A DNA stretch of 64,000 bases, from NCBI GenBank assembly GCA_021372495.1, contig JAJFUF010000006.1, forward strand, positions 62,001-126,000, given 5' to 3'. Shown here piece by piece: positions 1 to 8,688 of the stretch; position 1 is the stretch's first letter, and every line of letters starts with the position of its first letter. Below the pieces are notes generated by a model, which was given only the letters and a program-made list of their open reading frames with translations, had not been told where the DNA came from and ran no database searches. Source of the stretch: Lysobacteraceae bacterium. GTDB lineage: Bacteria; Pseudomonadota; Gammaproteobacteria; Xanthomonadales; Rhodanobacteraceae. A program made the position numbers and the translations under genes.

Positions 1-252
1 AGCTTCGCCGACGTGGTGCGCCGCACCGGCGCCTGGCTGTCCGCGCTGCTGGCGACCACGCGCGAAGGCGACTGCGTGCTCGCGGTCGCCCATCAGGGCT
101 CGATCCGCGCGCTGCTGTGCCACGCGCTCGGCCTGCCGCCGTCGCGCGCGCCGGCGCTGCGCGTCGATCCGGCGCACGCGGTGCGCATCGCCTGCCGCAG
201 CGGACAGTTTGAAGTATGCTATTCGAACGTTCCGCGCTTTCAGTGGGAGTAG
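1..252 (+). CDS. Histidine phosphatase family protein, C-terminal part (CobC-like)
   Basis: The gene enters the window from the left, in frame from base 1, and ends at TAG 250-252; only the last 83 residues are visible. The stretch VLAVAHQGSIRALLCHALGLP matches the second conserved histidine region of histidine-phosphatase proteins (CobC, alpha-ribazole phosphatase, and phosphoglycerate-mutase-like enzymes), in which the His acts with the N-terminal RHG histidine that lies outside the window. CobC removes the 5'-phosphate of alpha-ribazole-phosphate late in cobalamin assembly. The cobalamin adenosyltransferase 740 bases downstream supports the CobC reading, but other members of this superfamily would look the same here. 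Confidence 0.75.
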   Translation, partial: SFADVVRRTGAWLSALLATTREGDCVLAVAHQGSIRALLCHALGLPPSRAPALRVDPAHAVRIACRSGQFEVCYSNVPRFQWE

Positions 253-262
253 AGACGCCGTC

Positions 263-826
263 ATGGAATCCGCCGCTCCGGCCCGCACCTTCACGCCCCG
301 CACCCTGGTCCTGACCGGCATGATCGCCTTCGCGGTCGGCGTGCGCCTGCTGATCCACTTCGTGCCCGGCGTGCTGCCGTGGCACTTCACGCCGGTCGAG
401 GCGATCGCGCTGTTCGGCGGCGCCTACTTCACCGACCGGCGCCTGGCGTTGCTGGTGCCGCTGGCGGCCATGCTGGTTGCCGACCTGGTCATCGGCACCT
501 ACGCGCTGATGCCGGTGATCTATGCCTGCATCGCCGCCAGCACGCTGCTCGGCTTCGGCCTGCGCGGCCGCGTGACGACGCTGCGCGTGGCCGGCTACGG
601 CGTGCTCGGCTCGGTGCTGTTCTTCGCGGTCACCAACTTCGCCGAGTGGGCGGTCGGCGGCACCGAGTTCTGCCGCGCCGGCCTGCTGCCCTGCTACGTC
701 GCCGCGCTGCCGTTCTTCAAGACCTGGCTGGCCGGCACCCTAGTGTGGAGCGGCGTGCTGTTCGGCGGTTTCGCCCTGCTCAGCCGCAGCGTCCCGGCGC
801 TGGCGCCGCAGCCGGCGCACGCCTGA
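263..826 (+). CDS. DUF6580-type integral membrane protein, possible cobalamin-linked transporter component
   Basis: The protein has 187 residues. I chose ATG 263, preceded by GGGAG, over an in-frame ATG at 209 that would overlap the upstream gene. About five hydrophobic segments are visible: residues 17-37, 62-78, 82-95, 107-125 and 158-178. The segment FTPVEAIALFGGAYF (42-56) is the signature I associate with the DUF6580 family of small membrane proteins. Function is not established. Its place between a CobC-like phosphatase and a cobalamin adenosyltransferase suggests a role in corrinoid uptake, perhaps like the S components of ECF transporters such as BtuM. Cys89 lies in a membrane segment and could be compared with the corrinoid-binding cysteine of BtuM. 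That link is inference only. Confidence 0.7.
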   Translation: MESAAPARTFTPRTLVLTGMIAFAVGVRLLIHFVPGVLPWHFTPVEAIALFGGAYFTDRRLALLVPLAAMLVADLVIGTYALMPVIYACIAASTLLGFGLRGRVTTLRVAGYGVLGSVLFFAVTNFAEWAVGGTEFCRAGLLPCYVAALPFFKTWLAGTLVWSGVLFGGFALLSRSVPALAPQPAHA

Positions 827-993
827 CCGGCGGCCTCGACGCCCGCGCGCGGCGCGGGCTCGGGCATCCCCTGCCGCACGCAACGCGCCGCGTTCCCCCC
901 GCGGCCGCATGCGCGGGCATGTTGCAGCGCGCGCTGCGCGGCCGCCGGCGCGGGGTTTACCATGAAGGCTCCCTCTTCACCGCGGAGTGCACC

Positions 994-1563
994 GTGGGCA
1001 ACCGCCTCTCCAGGATCTATACCCGCACCGGCGACGACGGCAGCACGGGACTCGGCGACGGTTCGCGCGTAACCAAAGACTCGGCGCGCGTCAGCGCCTA
1101 CGGCACGGTCGACGAGCTGAACTGCACCATCGGCATGGTGCTGGCGGCGGACGGCGTGTCCGCCGATGTTCGCGAAGTGCTCACCCAGGTGCAGCACGAC
1201 CTGTTCGACCTCGGCGGCGAGCTGTGCATCCCCGGCATGGCGATGATCGAGGACAAGGACATCGAGCGGCTGGAAAGCACGCTCGACCGCCTCAATGCGG
1301 ACCTGCCGGCGCTGAAGGAATTCATCCTGCCCGGCGGCGGCATGGCGGCGGCCTGCTGCCAGTTGGCGCGCACCGTGTGCCGGCGCGCCGAGCGCGCGGC
1401 GGTGACGCTGGCGCGCGGCGAGACGATCCGCCCGCAGGCGCTGCGCTACCTCAACCGCCTGTCCGACCTGCTGTTCGTGGTGTCCCGCGTGCTGGCCCGC
1501 GCCAGCGGCCACGGCGAAGTGCTGTGGCAGCACGAGCGGCGCCGCAAGGGAACATCGCCATGA
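994..1563 (+). CDS. Cob(I)alamin adenosyltransferase, PduO type
   Basis: This 189-residue enzyme transfers the adenosyl group of ATP to cob(I)alamin to make adenosylcobalamin in the cytoplasm. The N-terminal TRTGDDGSTGLGDGSR (about 8-23) is the PduO ATP-binding signature, followed by VSAYGTVDELN. Near the C terminus, RRAERAAVTLA and ALRYLNRLSDLLFVVSR are the conserved helices of the trimer interface and corrinoid site. Length is usual for the family. GTG 994 is chosen because GGAG lies 8 bases upstream and the signature starts just after it; the open frame extends further upstream but has no family similarity there. Its stop overlaps the next start as ATGA. Confidence 0.93.
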   Translation: MGNRLSRIYTRTGDDGSTGLGDGSRVTKDSARVSAYGTVDELNCTIGMVLAADGVSADVREVLTQVQHDLFDLGGELCIPGMAMIEDKDIERLESTLDRLNADLPALKEFILPGGGMAAACCQLARTVCRRAERAAVTLARGETIRPQALRYLNRLSDLLFVVSRVLARASGHGEVLWQHERRRKGTSP

Positions 1564-1760
1564 GCGCAAAAGCCTACTTCGTCACCAGCAGCGCGGCATT
1601 CGCGCTGCTCGCGCTGGGACACGCGTGGCGACTGCTGCAGGGCTGGAGCCTGCACCTGGGGCCGCTGTCGATCCCGACGTGGGCCTCGTGGATCGTCCTG
1701 CTGGCCGGCGCCACGCTGGGCGGATGGGGACTGATGCTGTACCGCCGCACCGCTGCGTGA
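1560..1760 (+). CDS. Small membrane protein, 66 residues
   Basis: This short gene is translationally coupled on both sides: ATGA overlap with the adenosyltransferase stop and GTGA overlap with the next start. The protein has two hydrophobic segments, residues 4-22 and 38-60, separated by a short loop, with the basic end LYRRTAA. This suggests a two-helix inner-membrane hairpin with both ends on the same side. I recognise no domain. Its tight packing between two recognisable enzymes argues that it is a real gene. Confidence 0.7.
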   Translation: MSAKAYFVTSSAAFALLALGHAWRLLQGWSLHLGPLSIPTWASWIVLLAGATLGGWGLMLYRRTAA

Positions 1761-2680
1761 CGCTGCGCCTCTACACCCACGCCGCCTGCCTCGGCCACCA
1801 CGCCGGCCCGGGGCATCCGGAGGCGCCGGCGCGCCTGGAAGCGGTGCTGCAGGCCCTGGACCACGACCGCTTCGTTGCGCTCGACCGCGTCGAGGCGCCC
1901 GCGGCGACCCGCGAACAGCTGCTGCGCGTGCACGCGGCGGAGCACCTCGCACGGGTGTTCGGCGCGGCGCCGCAGCAGGGCTTCAGCCGCCTCGATCCGG
2001 ACACCGCGATGTCGCCGGGCTCGCTGGAGGCCGCGCTGCGCGCCGCCGGCGCCTGCTGCGCGGCGGTGGACGCGGTGCTGGCGGGCGAGGCCCGCCGCGC
2101 GTTCTGCGCGGTGCGCCCGCCCGGCCACCACGCCACCCGCGACGCGGCGATGGGTTTCTGCCTGTTCAACAACGTCGCCGCGGCCGCGGCGCACGCGCTG
2201 GACGCGCACGGGCTGAAGCGCGTCGCGGTGGTCGACTTCGACGTGCACCACGGCAACGGCACCCAGGCGATCTTCTGGGACGAGCCGCGCGTGCTGTACG
2301 TCTCCAGCCACCAGATGCCGCTGTACCCCGGCACCGGCGCGATCAACGAGCACGGCGCCGGCAACATCGTCAATGCGCCGCTGCCGCCGGGCAGCGGCTC
2401 GGCGCAGTTCCGCGAGGTCTGGGAACACGCCCTGCTGCCGCGCCTGTTCGCATTCCGCCCGCAACTGGTGCTGGTCTCGGCCGGCTTCGACGCGCACCGG
2501 CTCGACCCGCTGGCCAACCTCGACGTCGAGACCGAAGACTTCGCCTGGATCACGCGCCGGCTGGTCGACCTGGCCGAGGCGCACGCCGGCGGGCGGCTGG
2601 TGTCCAGCCTCGAGGGCGGCTACAGCCTGACCGCCCTGCGCGCGGCCTGCGCCGCCCACGTCGGCGCGCTGCTGGACTGA
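1757..2680 (+). CDS. Histone deacetylase family (arginase/deacetylase fold) protein
   Basis: The 307-residue protein covers the whole zinc deacetylase domain. Landmarks in order are GPGHPEAPARL (about 13-23), RPPGHHATRDAAMGFCLFNN (about 120-139, with the two catalytic histidines), DFDVHHGNGT (zinc-binding Asp and His), SAGFDAHRLDPL (second zinc Asp) and the closing LEGGY. Bacterial members deacetylate acetylpolyamines, acetoin-related substrates or acetylated proteins; the substrate cannot be told here. GTG 1757 overlaps the previous stop and places TLRLYTHAAC at the N terminus, as in relatives. All catalytic residues appear intact. Confidence 0.9.
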   Translation: MTLRLYTHAACLGHHAGPGHPEAPARLEAVLQALDHDRFVALDRVEAPAATREQLLRVHAAEHLARVFGAAPQQGFSRLDPDTAMSPGSLEAALRAAGACCAAVDAVLAGEARRAFCAVRPPGHHATRDAAMGFCLFNNVAAAAAHALDAHGLKRVAVVDFDVHHGNGTQAIFWDEPRVLYVSSHQMPLYPGTGAINEHGAGNIVNAPLPPGSGSAQFREVWEHALLPRLFAFRPQLVLVSAGFDAHRLDPLANLDVETEDFAWITRRLVDLAEAHAGGRLVSSLEGGYSLTALRAACAAHVGALLD

Positions 2681-2758
2681 ACCGCGACGGCGGCGATTTG
2701 CCGCCGGACCGCGCTTTCAGGCATCTTACGCCCCTTCGCATCCTGGACGATCGGCCCC

Positions 2759-5032
2759 GTGCAGCGTCGCACACGTCCCTTGCCGCAACGGCGGCTTCTC
2801 GCACTCGCCACCACCCTCGCCCTGTACGGCGCCGCCGGCGCGGCGCAGGCCGGCGACGTCTGTCCGCTCGGCGCATTCACCTGTCCGAAGGCGCCGGTCA
2901 GCTACGCGCTGTGCAAGCCGAACGCGCTGCTCGACTTCTACGAGCCGGGCCTGCCGCAGGATCCGCAGCTGCGCGAGCAGACGCCGGCGGACATCGACGC
3001 CGCGCGGCTGCAGAGCCCGGACAGCAACGTATTCCACCTCAGCGGCGACGTGCGCATGCAGCGCGCCGACCAGTTGCTGCGCAGCGAGCGCCTCGACTAC
3101 ACGCGCGACAGCACGGCCTACAGCGCCAGCGGCGACGTGCGCTACCAGGACCACGGCCTGCTGTTCTCCGCGGCCGCGATGCAGGGCACCACGACGCCCA
3201 ACCGCGCACGCGCCGACGACGTGCGCTACCAGTTGCTGCAGTCGCACGGCAACGGCGTCGCGCGCAGCGCCGAGCTGGAGGACCAGGAGCACAGCCGCTA
3301 CCGGGACGTCACCTATTCGACCTGCGACCCGGGCGCGCGCCAGTGGGAGATGCACGCCGGCTCGCTCAGCATCGACCGCGCCACCGGCGTGGGCCGCGCG
3401 CGCAACGTCAGCATGTGGTACGGCGGGGTGCCGTTCTTCTACTTCCCGTACCTGCGCTTCCCGGTCGACGACCGCCGCCAGACCGGCTTCCTGTACCCGT
3501 CGCTGGTGAACTCGAACAACGCCGGGTTCAGCATCACCCTACCGTTCTACCTCAATCTGGCGCCCAACTACGACGCCACGCTCTATCCGCGCAGCTACTC
3601 CGCGCGCGGCTACATGCTCGGCGGCGAGTTCCGCTACCTGACCGAATCCAGCAAGGGCCAGCTCGATTTCGCCTGGCTGCCGGACGACCGCGAAGCGAAC
3701 CGCGATCGCGGCTCGCTGGTGTTCCGCAACACCACCGCGGTGGCGCCGGGCTGGAGCTTCAACACCAACGTCAACCGCGTGTCCGACGCGCGCTACTTCG
3801 AGGATTTCGGCAACAGCCTGGTCGTCGCCGCGACCTCGGTACTCGGTTCCAGCGCCTACCTCAACGGTTCCGGCGACTGGTGGTCGGCGGGCCTCGGCGT
3901 CGACGCCTACCAGTTGACCGATCCCACCCTGTCGGTGCGCAGCGAGCCCTACAAGCGCCTGCCGCGCCTGTTCCTCAACGCCGAGAACGGCGTGTTCGGC
4001 GAGGACAGCGGGCTGCGCTGGGGCGTGCAGAGCGAAGCGGTGGCGTTCCGCAAGCCGGACGCGCTGGAGGGCGACCGCTTCGACCTGTTCCCCTACCTGA
4101 CCTGGCCGTTCGAGGGCGCCGCCTGGTTCGTGCGGCCGCAGGTCGGCTACCGCTACACCACGTACGACCTCGACCGCGGCGCCGACAGCAGCCCGCACCG
4201 CGGCGTGCCGATCGCCGACGTCGACGCCGGCCTGGTGTTCGAGCGCGACGCCAACCTGTTCGGCGACAGCTACACGCAGACGCTGGAACCGCGCCTCTAT
4301 TACCTGCGCGTGCCCTACCGCAACCAGGACAACCTGCCGCTCTTCGATTCGCGCCTGCTGACCTTCGACTACTGGCAGTTGTTCAGCACCAACCGCTTCG
4401 CCGGCGCCGACCGCCAGGGCGACGCCAACGACCTCACCGTGGCGCTGACCACGCGCCTGCTCGACGACGGCGGCGTCGAGCGGCTGTCGGCGAGCCTCGG
4501 CCGCATCTACTACTTCGACCCGCAGCGCGTGCAGCTGCCGGGCCATCCCGACACCGATTTCGCCGGTTCCAACTACGTCGCCCAGTTCACCCTGCAACTG
4601 AGCGACCGCTGGCGCATGACGGCCTCGCAGCAGTGGAACCCGAACACCAACATGACCGACGTCTCCACCGTCGGCTTCCAGCGGCGCATCGCCGACGACG
4701 GCATCCTGAACTTCGCCTACCGCTACCGGCGCAACCTGCTGGAACAATACGACGTGTCCGCGGTCCTTCCGGTCAACGAGCGCTGGAGCCTGGTCAGCCG
4801 CTGGAACTACTCGGTGCGCGACCATCGCACCCTCGAGGCCTTCGCCGGCGTGCAGTACGACAGTTGCTGCGTGGCGGTGCGCCTGCTGCAGCGCCACTAC
4901 GTGCACAACTTCCAGGGCGAGAGCACCAATGCCACTTATTTCGAGATCGAATTCAAGGGCATCGGCAACGTCGGCCAGCAGACGGGGACCTTCCTGCGCC
5001 GTGCTATCCTTGGCTATCAAGGCTACGACTGA
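2759..5032 (+). CDS. lptD: LPS-assembly protein LptD (OstA/Imp)
   Basis: This outer-membrane beta-barrel protein inserts lipopolysaccharide into the outer leaflet together with LptE. The 757 residues begin with a Sec signal peptide (about 1-31, ending AGAAQA), then an OstA-type periplasmic domain (about 70-180) and a long beta-barrel domain rich in aromatic residues. LptD needs disulphides between N-terminal and barrel cysteines. Here cysteines lie at about 35, 41 and 52, one is in DVTYSTCDPG, and the adjacent pair DSCC is near the C terminus, so the crosslinking plan is preserved. The start is a GTG with a weak upstream ribosome-binding site. surA follows 37 bases later, the usual pairing, and SurA chaperones LptD folding. 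Confidence 0.96.
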   Translation: MQRRTRPLPQRRLLALATTLALYGAAGAAQAGDVCPLGAFTCPKAPVSYALCKPNALLDFYEPGLPQDPQLREQTPADIDAARLQSPDSNVFHLSGDVRMQRADQLLRSERLDYTRDSTAYSASGDVRYQDHGLLFSAAAMQGTTTPNRARADDVRYQLLQSHGNGVARSAELEDQEHSRYRDVTYSTCDPGARQWEMHAGSLSIDRATGVGRARNVSMWYGGVPFFYFPYLRFPVDDRRQTGFLYPSLVNSNNAGFSITLPFYLNLAPNYDATLYPRSYSARGYMLGGEFRYLTESSKGQLDFAWLPDDREANRDRGSLVFRNTTAVAPGWSFNTNVNRVSDARYFEDFGNSLVVAATSVLGSSAYLNGSGDWWSAGLGVDAYQLTDPTLSVRSEPYKRLPRLFLNAENGVFGEDSGLRWGVQSEAVAFRKPDALEGDRFDLFPYLTWPFEGAAWFVRPQVGYRYTTYDLDRGADSSPHRGVPIADVDAGLVFERDANLFGDSYTQTLEPRLYYLRVPYRNQDNLPLFDSRLLTFDYWQLFSTNRFAGADRQGDANDLTVALTTRLLDDGGVERLSASLGRIYYFDPQRVQLPGHPDTDFAGSNYVAQFTLQLSDRWRMTASQQWNPNTNMTDVSTVGFQRRIADDGILNFAYRYRRNLLEQYDVSAVLPVNERWSLVSRWNYSVRDHRTLEAFAGVQYDSCCVAVRLLQRHYVHNFQGESTNATYFEIEFKGIGNVGQQTGTFLRRAILGYQGYD

Positions 5033-5069
5033 TCGTGCCGCGTCCCGCGCGGCCTGAGGCCACCCACGC

Positions 5070-6401
5070 ATGAAACGCATCGCCGCCCTCTTCCTGCTGG
5101 CGCTGGCCGGCAGCGTCGCGCCCCAGGTGCGCGCGCAGTTGCTGCAGCCCACGCAGGCGCAGCCGCTCGACCGCATCGCCGCCGTGGTCAACGACGACGT
5201 GATCCTGCAGAGCCAGCTCGAGCAGGCCGTGCAGAACATCCAGCGCCAGTACGCCAACCGGCCGCAGCAGTTGCCGCCGCAGGACATCCTGCAGCGCCAG
5301 GTGCTGGAGCGCCTGATCCTCGAGCGCCTGCAGGTGCAGAAAGCCAACGACCAGGGCGTGCGCGTCGCCGACCAGGAGGTCGACAACGCGATCGCCAACG
5401 TCGCGCGGCAGAACAACCTGAGCCTGCCGCAATTGCGCCAGGCGCTGGCCCAGCAGGGCTACGACTACGCGCAGTACCGCAGCCAGTTACGCGACCAGAT
5501 CATGGTGCAGCGCCTGCGCGAGAAGGTGCTGCAGGGCGCGGCGCAGGCCAGCGATACCGAGATCGACAACCTGCTGTCCAGCCCCGGCTTCAAGAGCGGC
5601 GAGGTGCACCTCGCGCACATCGTGGTCGGCGTGCCGCAGGGCGCCAGCGCCGACGACATCGCCAAGGCGCAGGCCAAGGTCGAGCAGCTGCAGGCCGACC
5701 TCAAGGGCGGCATGGACTTCTCCGCCGCCGCGATCCGCTATTCCGACGCGCCGGACGCGCTGGAAGGCGGCGACCTCGGCTGGCGCCGCTACGACGAGGT
5801 GCCCAGCGCGTTCGTCAACATGGTCGCCGGCATGCAGCCCGGCCAGATCACCGACGCGCTGCGCGGCCCCGGCGGCTTCCAGATCCTCAAGCTGGTCGAC
5901 AAGCGCGACGCCGCCGCCAAGCAGATGGTCACCGAGTACCACGCGCGCCACATCATGGTGCGCACCTCGGAGCTGGTCAGCCCGCAGCAGGCCGAACAGA
6001 AGGCCAGCGACCTGTACCAGCGCATCGTCGACAAGCACGAGGACTTCGCCAAGCTGGCCAAGGAAGATTCCGACGACACCAGCAGCGCCAACCTCGGCGG
6101 CGACCTCGGCTGGTTCCAGCAGAACGCGTACGGCACCGCGATCGGCCAGGTGCTGGCCGGGCTGAAGGACGGCGAAGTGTCGAAGCCGTTCCAGATCGAG
6201 GACGCCTGGCATGTGGTGCAGCGCCTCGGCACGCGCGAAGTCGACCGCAGCCGCGAGATGCAGCGCGAGCAGGCGCAGCAGGCGATCCAGAACCGCAAGG
6301 CCGAGGAGGTCTACGACGACTTCCTGCGCGGCATCCGCGCCGACGCCTTCGTCGACATCCGCCTCGGCCAGGGCGCCGCCGCGGGCGCCAACACGCCGTG
6401 A
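5070..6401 (+). CDS. surA: Periplasmic chaperone and [14 protein letters not shown] isomerase SurA
   Basis: SurA escorts unfolded outer-membrane proteins through the periplasm to the BAM machinery. The 443 residues start with a Sec signal peptide (about 1-24). The SurA N-terminal chaperone domain follows, beginning LDRIAAVVNDDVILQSQLEQ. Two parvulin-type rotamase domains come next, one around residues 172-275 (HLAHIVVGV to FQILKLVD) and one around 285-390 (ARHIMVRTS to WHVVQRLG). Architecture and length match the Gram-negative family. The gene lies between lptD and pdxA, and its stop overlaps the pdxA GTG as GTGA. Confidence 0.96.
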   Translation: MKRIAALFLLALAGSVAPQVRAQLLQPTQAQPLDRIAAVVNDDVILQSQLEQAVQNIQRQYANRPQQLPPQDILQRQVLERLILERLQVQKANDQGVRVADQEVDNAIANVARQNNLSLPQLRQALAQQGYDYAQYRSQLRDQIMVQRLREKVLQGAAQASDTEIDNLLSSPGFKSGEVHLAHIVVGVPQGASADDIAKAQAKVEQLQADLKGGMDFSAAAIRYSDAPDALEGGDLGWRRYDEVPSAFVNMVAGMQPGQITDALRGPGGFQILKLVDKRDAAAKQMVTEYHARHIMVRTSELVSPQQAEQKASDLYQRIVDKHEDFAKLAKEDSDDTSSANLGGDLGWFQQNAYGTAIGQVLAGLKDGEVSKPFQIEDAWHVVQRLGTREVDRSREMQREQAQQAIQNRKAEEVYDDFLRGIRADAFVDIRLGQGAAAGANTP

Positions 6402-7414
6402 CCGCGGTGCCCGCGCTGCCGCGCCTCGCCGTCACGCCCGGCGAGCCGGCGGGCGTCGGGCCGGAACTGGTCGCGCGCCTCGCCGCGACGCCGATCGCCG
6501 CGGACCTCGTCGTTATTGCCGATCCCGATCTCATGGCGCGTGCCGCGCGCGCCGCCGGCGTGGCGCTGCGCATCGAGCCGTACGATCCCGAGCGCCGCGT
6601 CGCGCTGCGCGCGCCCGGAACGCTGCGCGTGCTCGCCACGCCGCTGCGCGCGCCGGAACAGCCCGGCAAACCGGATCCGCGCAACGCCTTCTACGTGCTG
6701 AACACGCTGGCGCGCGCCGCCGACGGCTGCCTCGCCGGCGAATTCGACGCGCTGGTCACCGGCCCGGTGCAGAAGTCCTCGATCGCCGACACCGGCGAGC
6801 CGTTCAGCGGCCACACCGAATTCTTCGCCGAACGCGCCGGCGCGGACGTGGTGATGATGCTGGCCAGCGACACGCTGCGCGTGGCGCTCGCCACCACCCA
6901 CCTGCCGCTGGCCGAGGTGCCGGCGGCGATCACCCGCGAGCGCATCGAACGCACGCTGCGCATCGTCGCGCGCGAGCTCACCGCCAAGTTCGGCATCGCG
7001 CGGCCGCGCATCGCCGTGCTCGGCCTCAACCCGCACGCCGGCGAGGGCGGCCATCTCGGCCGCGAGGAGATCGACACGATCGTGCCGGCCATGGACACGC
7101 TGCGCGCCGAGGGCCTCGACCTGCTCGGCCCGCTGCCCGCCGACACCGCGTTCGTGCCGGCGATGCGCGCGCGCTATGACGCGGTGCTGGCGATGTACCA
7201 CGACCAGGCGCTGCCGGTGCTGAAGAGCGAGGCGTTCGACCGCACCGTCAACCTCACCCTCGGCCTGCCGTTCGTGCGCACTTCGGTCGACCACGGCACC
7301 GCGCTGGAACTCGCCGGCACGGGCCGCGCCGATCCGGCCAGCCTGGTGGCTGCCGCCGGCATGGCGCTGGACCTTGCCGGAAGAAAAGCGGGACGGGGAA
7401 CGCGAGACGAATAA
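6398..7414 (+). CDS. pdxA: 4-hydroxythreonine-4-phosphate dehydrogenase PdxA
   Basis: PdxA oxidises 4-phosphohydroxy-L-threonine with NAD in the DXP-dependent route to pyridoxal phosphate. The 338-residue protein starts with VTPGEPAGVGPE, typical of the family. Metal ligands are in THLPLAEVP, NPHAGEGGHLGREE and MYHDQALPVLK, and the substrate loop GPVQKSSI is present. The GTG start overlaps the surA stop, so the two are probably co-translated. The order surA-pdxA-rsmA-apaG-apaH is conserved in many gammaproteobacteria. Confidence 0.96.
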   Translation: MTAVPALPRLAVTPGEPAGVGPELVARLAATPIAADLVVIADPDLMARAARAAGVALRIEPYDPERRVALRAPGTLRVLATPLRAPEQPGKPDPRNAFYVLNTLARAADGCLAGEFDALVTGPVQKSSIADTGEPFSGHTEFFAERAGADVVMMLASDTLRVALATTHLPLAEVPAAITRERIERTLRIVARELTAKFGIARPRIAVLGLNPHAGEGGHLGREEIDTIVPAMDTLRAEGLDLLGPLPADTAFVPAMRARYDAVLAMYHDQALPVLKSEAFDRTVNLTLGLPFVRTSVDHGTALELAGTGRADPASLVAAAGMALDLAGRKAGRGTRDE

Positions 7415-7481
7415 GGCTGCACCGCCATTCGCCCCGCGCACCCGCCCGGTTCCCCATGCCTCCCCATCCGTTGCTCGCCCC

Positions 7482-8258
7482 ATGAGCGCCCGCCCCAAGA
7501 AAAGCTTCGGCCAGCACTTCCTGCACGAGCGCGGCTACATCGAGCGCATCGTCGCGGCGATTGCGCCGAAACCGGGCGACCGCGTGGTCGAGATCGGCCC
7601 CGGCGAAGGCGCGCTGACCCTGCCGCTGCTGGACGCGGCCGGCACGCTGACCGCGATCGAGCTGGATACCGACCTGATCCCGCAACTCGAGGCGCGCGCG
7701 CGCGATCGCGGCGCGCTGACGATCGTCCACGCCGACGTGCTCACGGTCGACTTCACCGCGCTGGCCGCGGGCGGCAAGCTGCGCCTCGCCGGCAACCTGC
7801 CCTACTACATCTCCAGCCCGATCCTGTTCCACTGCCTCGCGCACGCGGATGCGATCGCCGACATGCACTTCATGCTGCAGAAGGAAGTGGTCGAGCGCAT
7901 GGCCGCCGCGCCGGGCAGCAAGACCTACGGCCGGCTCAGCGTGATGCTGCAGCTCGCCTGCCGGGTCGAGCCGCTGTTCCGCGTGCCGCCGGGCGCGTTC
8001 CGCCCGCCGCCGAAGGTGGACTCGGCGGTGGTGCGCCTGGTGCCGCTGCCGCCGGCCGAACGCCCCGACGCCGATCCGCAGCGCCTCGCCGCGATCGTCA
8101 AGGCCGCCTTCGGCCAGCGCCGCAAGACGCTGGGCAACGCGCTGAAGGGCGTGCTCGACGAGGCGGCGATCCGCGCCGCCGGCGTCGATCCGCGCGCACG
8201 CGCCGAGACGCTCGCACCCGCCGACTTCGTGCGGCTGGCGCAAACGCCCGCGCCGTGA
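7482..8258 (+). CDS. rsmA: 16S rRNA dimethyladenosine transferase RsmA (KsgA)
   Basis: RsmA dimethylates two adjacent adenines near the 3' end of 16S rRNA during small-subunit maturation. The 258 residues open with [11 protein letters not shown], followed by the S-adenosylmethionine loop [10 protein letters not shown] (about 40-49), the acidic motif AIELDTD, and the catalytic NLPYYISSP. The C-terminal helical domain contains [15 protein letters not shown] 7482 gives the family's usual short N terminus; the frame stays open upstream to 7374, inside pdxA, without homology. Loss of this function is known to give kasugamycin resistance. Confidence 0.96.
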   Translation: MSARPKKSFGQHFLHERGYIERIVAAIAPKPGDRVVEIGPGEGALTLPLLDAAGTLTAIELDTDLIPQLEARARDRGALTIVHADVLTVDFTALAAGGKLRLAGNLPYYISSPILFHCLAHADAIADMHFMLQKEVVERMAAAPGSKTYGRLSVMLQLACRVEPLFRVPPGAFRPPPKVDSAVVRLVPLPPAERPDADPQRLAAIVKAAFGQRRKTLGNALKGVLDEAAIRAAGVDPRARAETLAPADFVRLAQTPAP

Positions 8259-8301
8259 CGCGGGCTTGCCCGCCGCGACGGCGCTGGCCGACAATCGACG
8301 C

Positions 8302-8688
8302 ATGAGCGCCCCGCAACCGCCTTACGCAATCGACGTCGCGGTCGAAACCCGCTTCGTGGCCGAGCAGTCGCAGCCGGCCGCGAACCGCTTCGTGTTCGCC
8401 TACACCATCACCATCCGCAACAGCGGCAGCGTGCCTGCACGGCTGCTGTCGCGGCACTGGGTGATCACCGACGCCAACGGCAAGACCGAGGAGGTGCGCG
8501 GCGACGGCGTGGTCGGCGAGCAGCCGTGGCTGCGCCCCGGCGACGATTTCCGCTACACCTCGGGCGCGGTGCTGGAAACGGCGATCGGCACCATGCGCGG
8601 CAGCTACCAGATGCTGGCCGACGACGGCTCGCGCTTCGAGGCGCCGATCCCGCAGTTCACGCTCTCGATCCCGCGGACCCTGCACTGA
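8302..8688 (+). CDS. apaG: ApaG domain protein (Co2+/Mg2+ efflux protein ApaG)
   Basis: This small single-domain protein has 128 residues and an immunoglobulin-like fold. Recognisable segments are [13 protein letters not shown] (about 36-48), [14 protein letters not shown] and [15 protein letters not shown], followed by [10 protein letters not shown]. The biochemical role is not settled: genetics links it to cobalt/magnesium handling, and the fold resembles domains that bind other proteins. It overlaps apaH by one base (TGATG), the standard arrangement. ATG 8302 is used because the family begins a few residues before the first strand. Confidence 0.95.
   Translation: MSAPQPPYAIDVAVETRFVAEQSQPAANRFVFAYTITIRNSGSVPARLLSRHWVITDANGKTEEVRGDGVVGEQPWLRPGDDFRYTSGAVLETAIGTMRGSYQMLADDGSRFEAPIPQFTLSIPRTLH

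Noticed and set aside
827-993. Cobalamin riboswitch before the adenosyltransferase
   Set aside because: No B12-box sequence is present in this 167-base gap; only GC-rich short palindromes are seen.
3539-5416. A 625-residue open frame on the minus strand
   Set aside because: It is antisense to lptD and surA and shows no domain; a shadow of high GC content at third codon positions.
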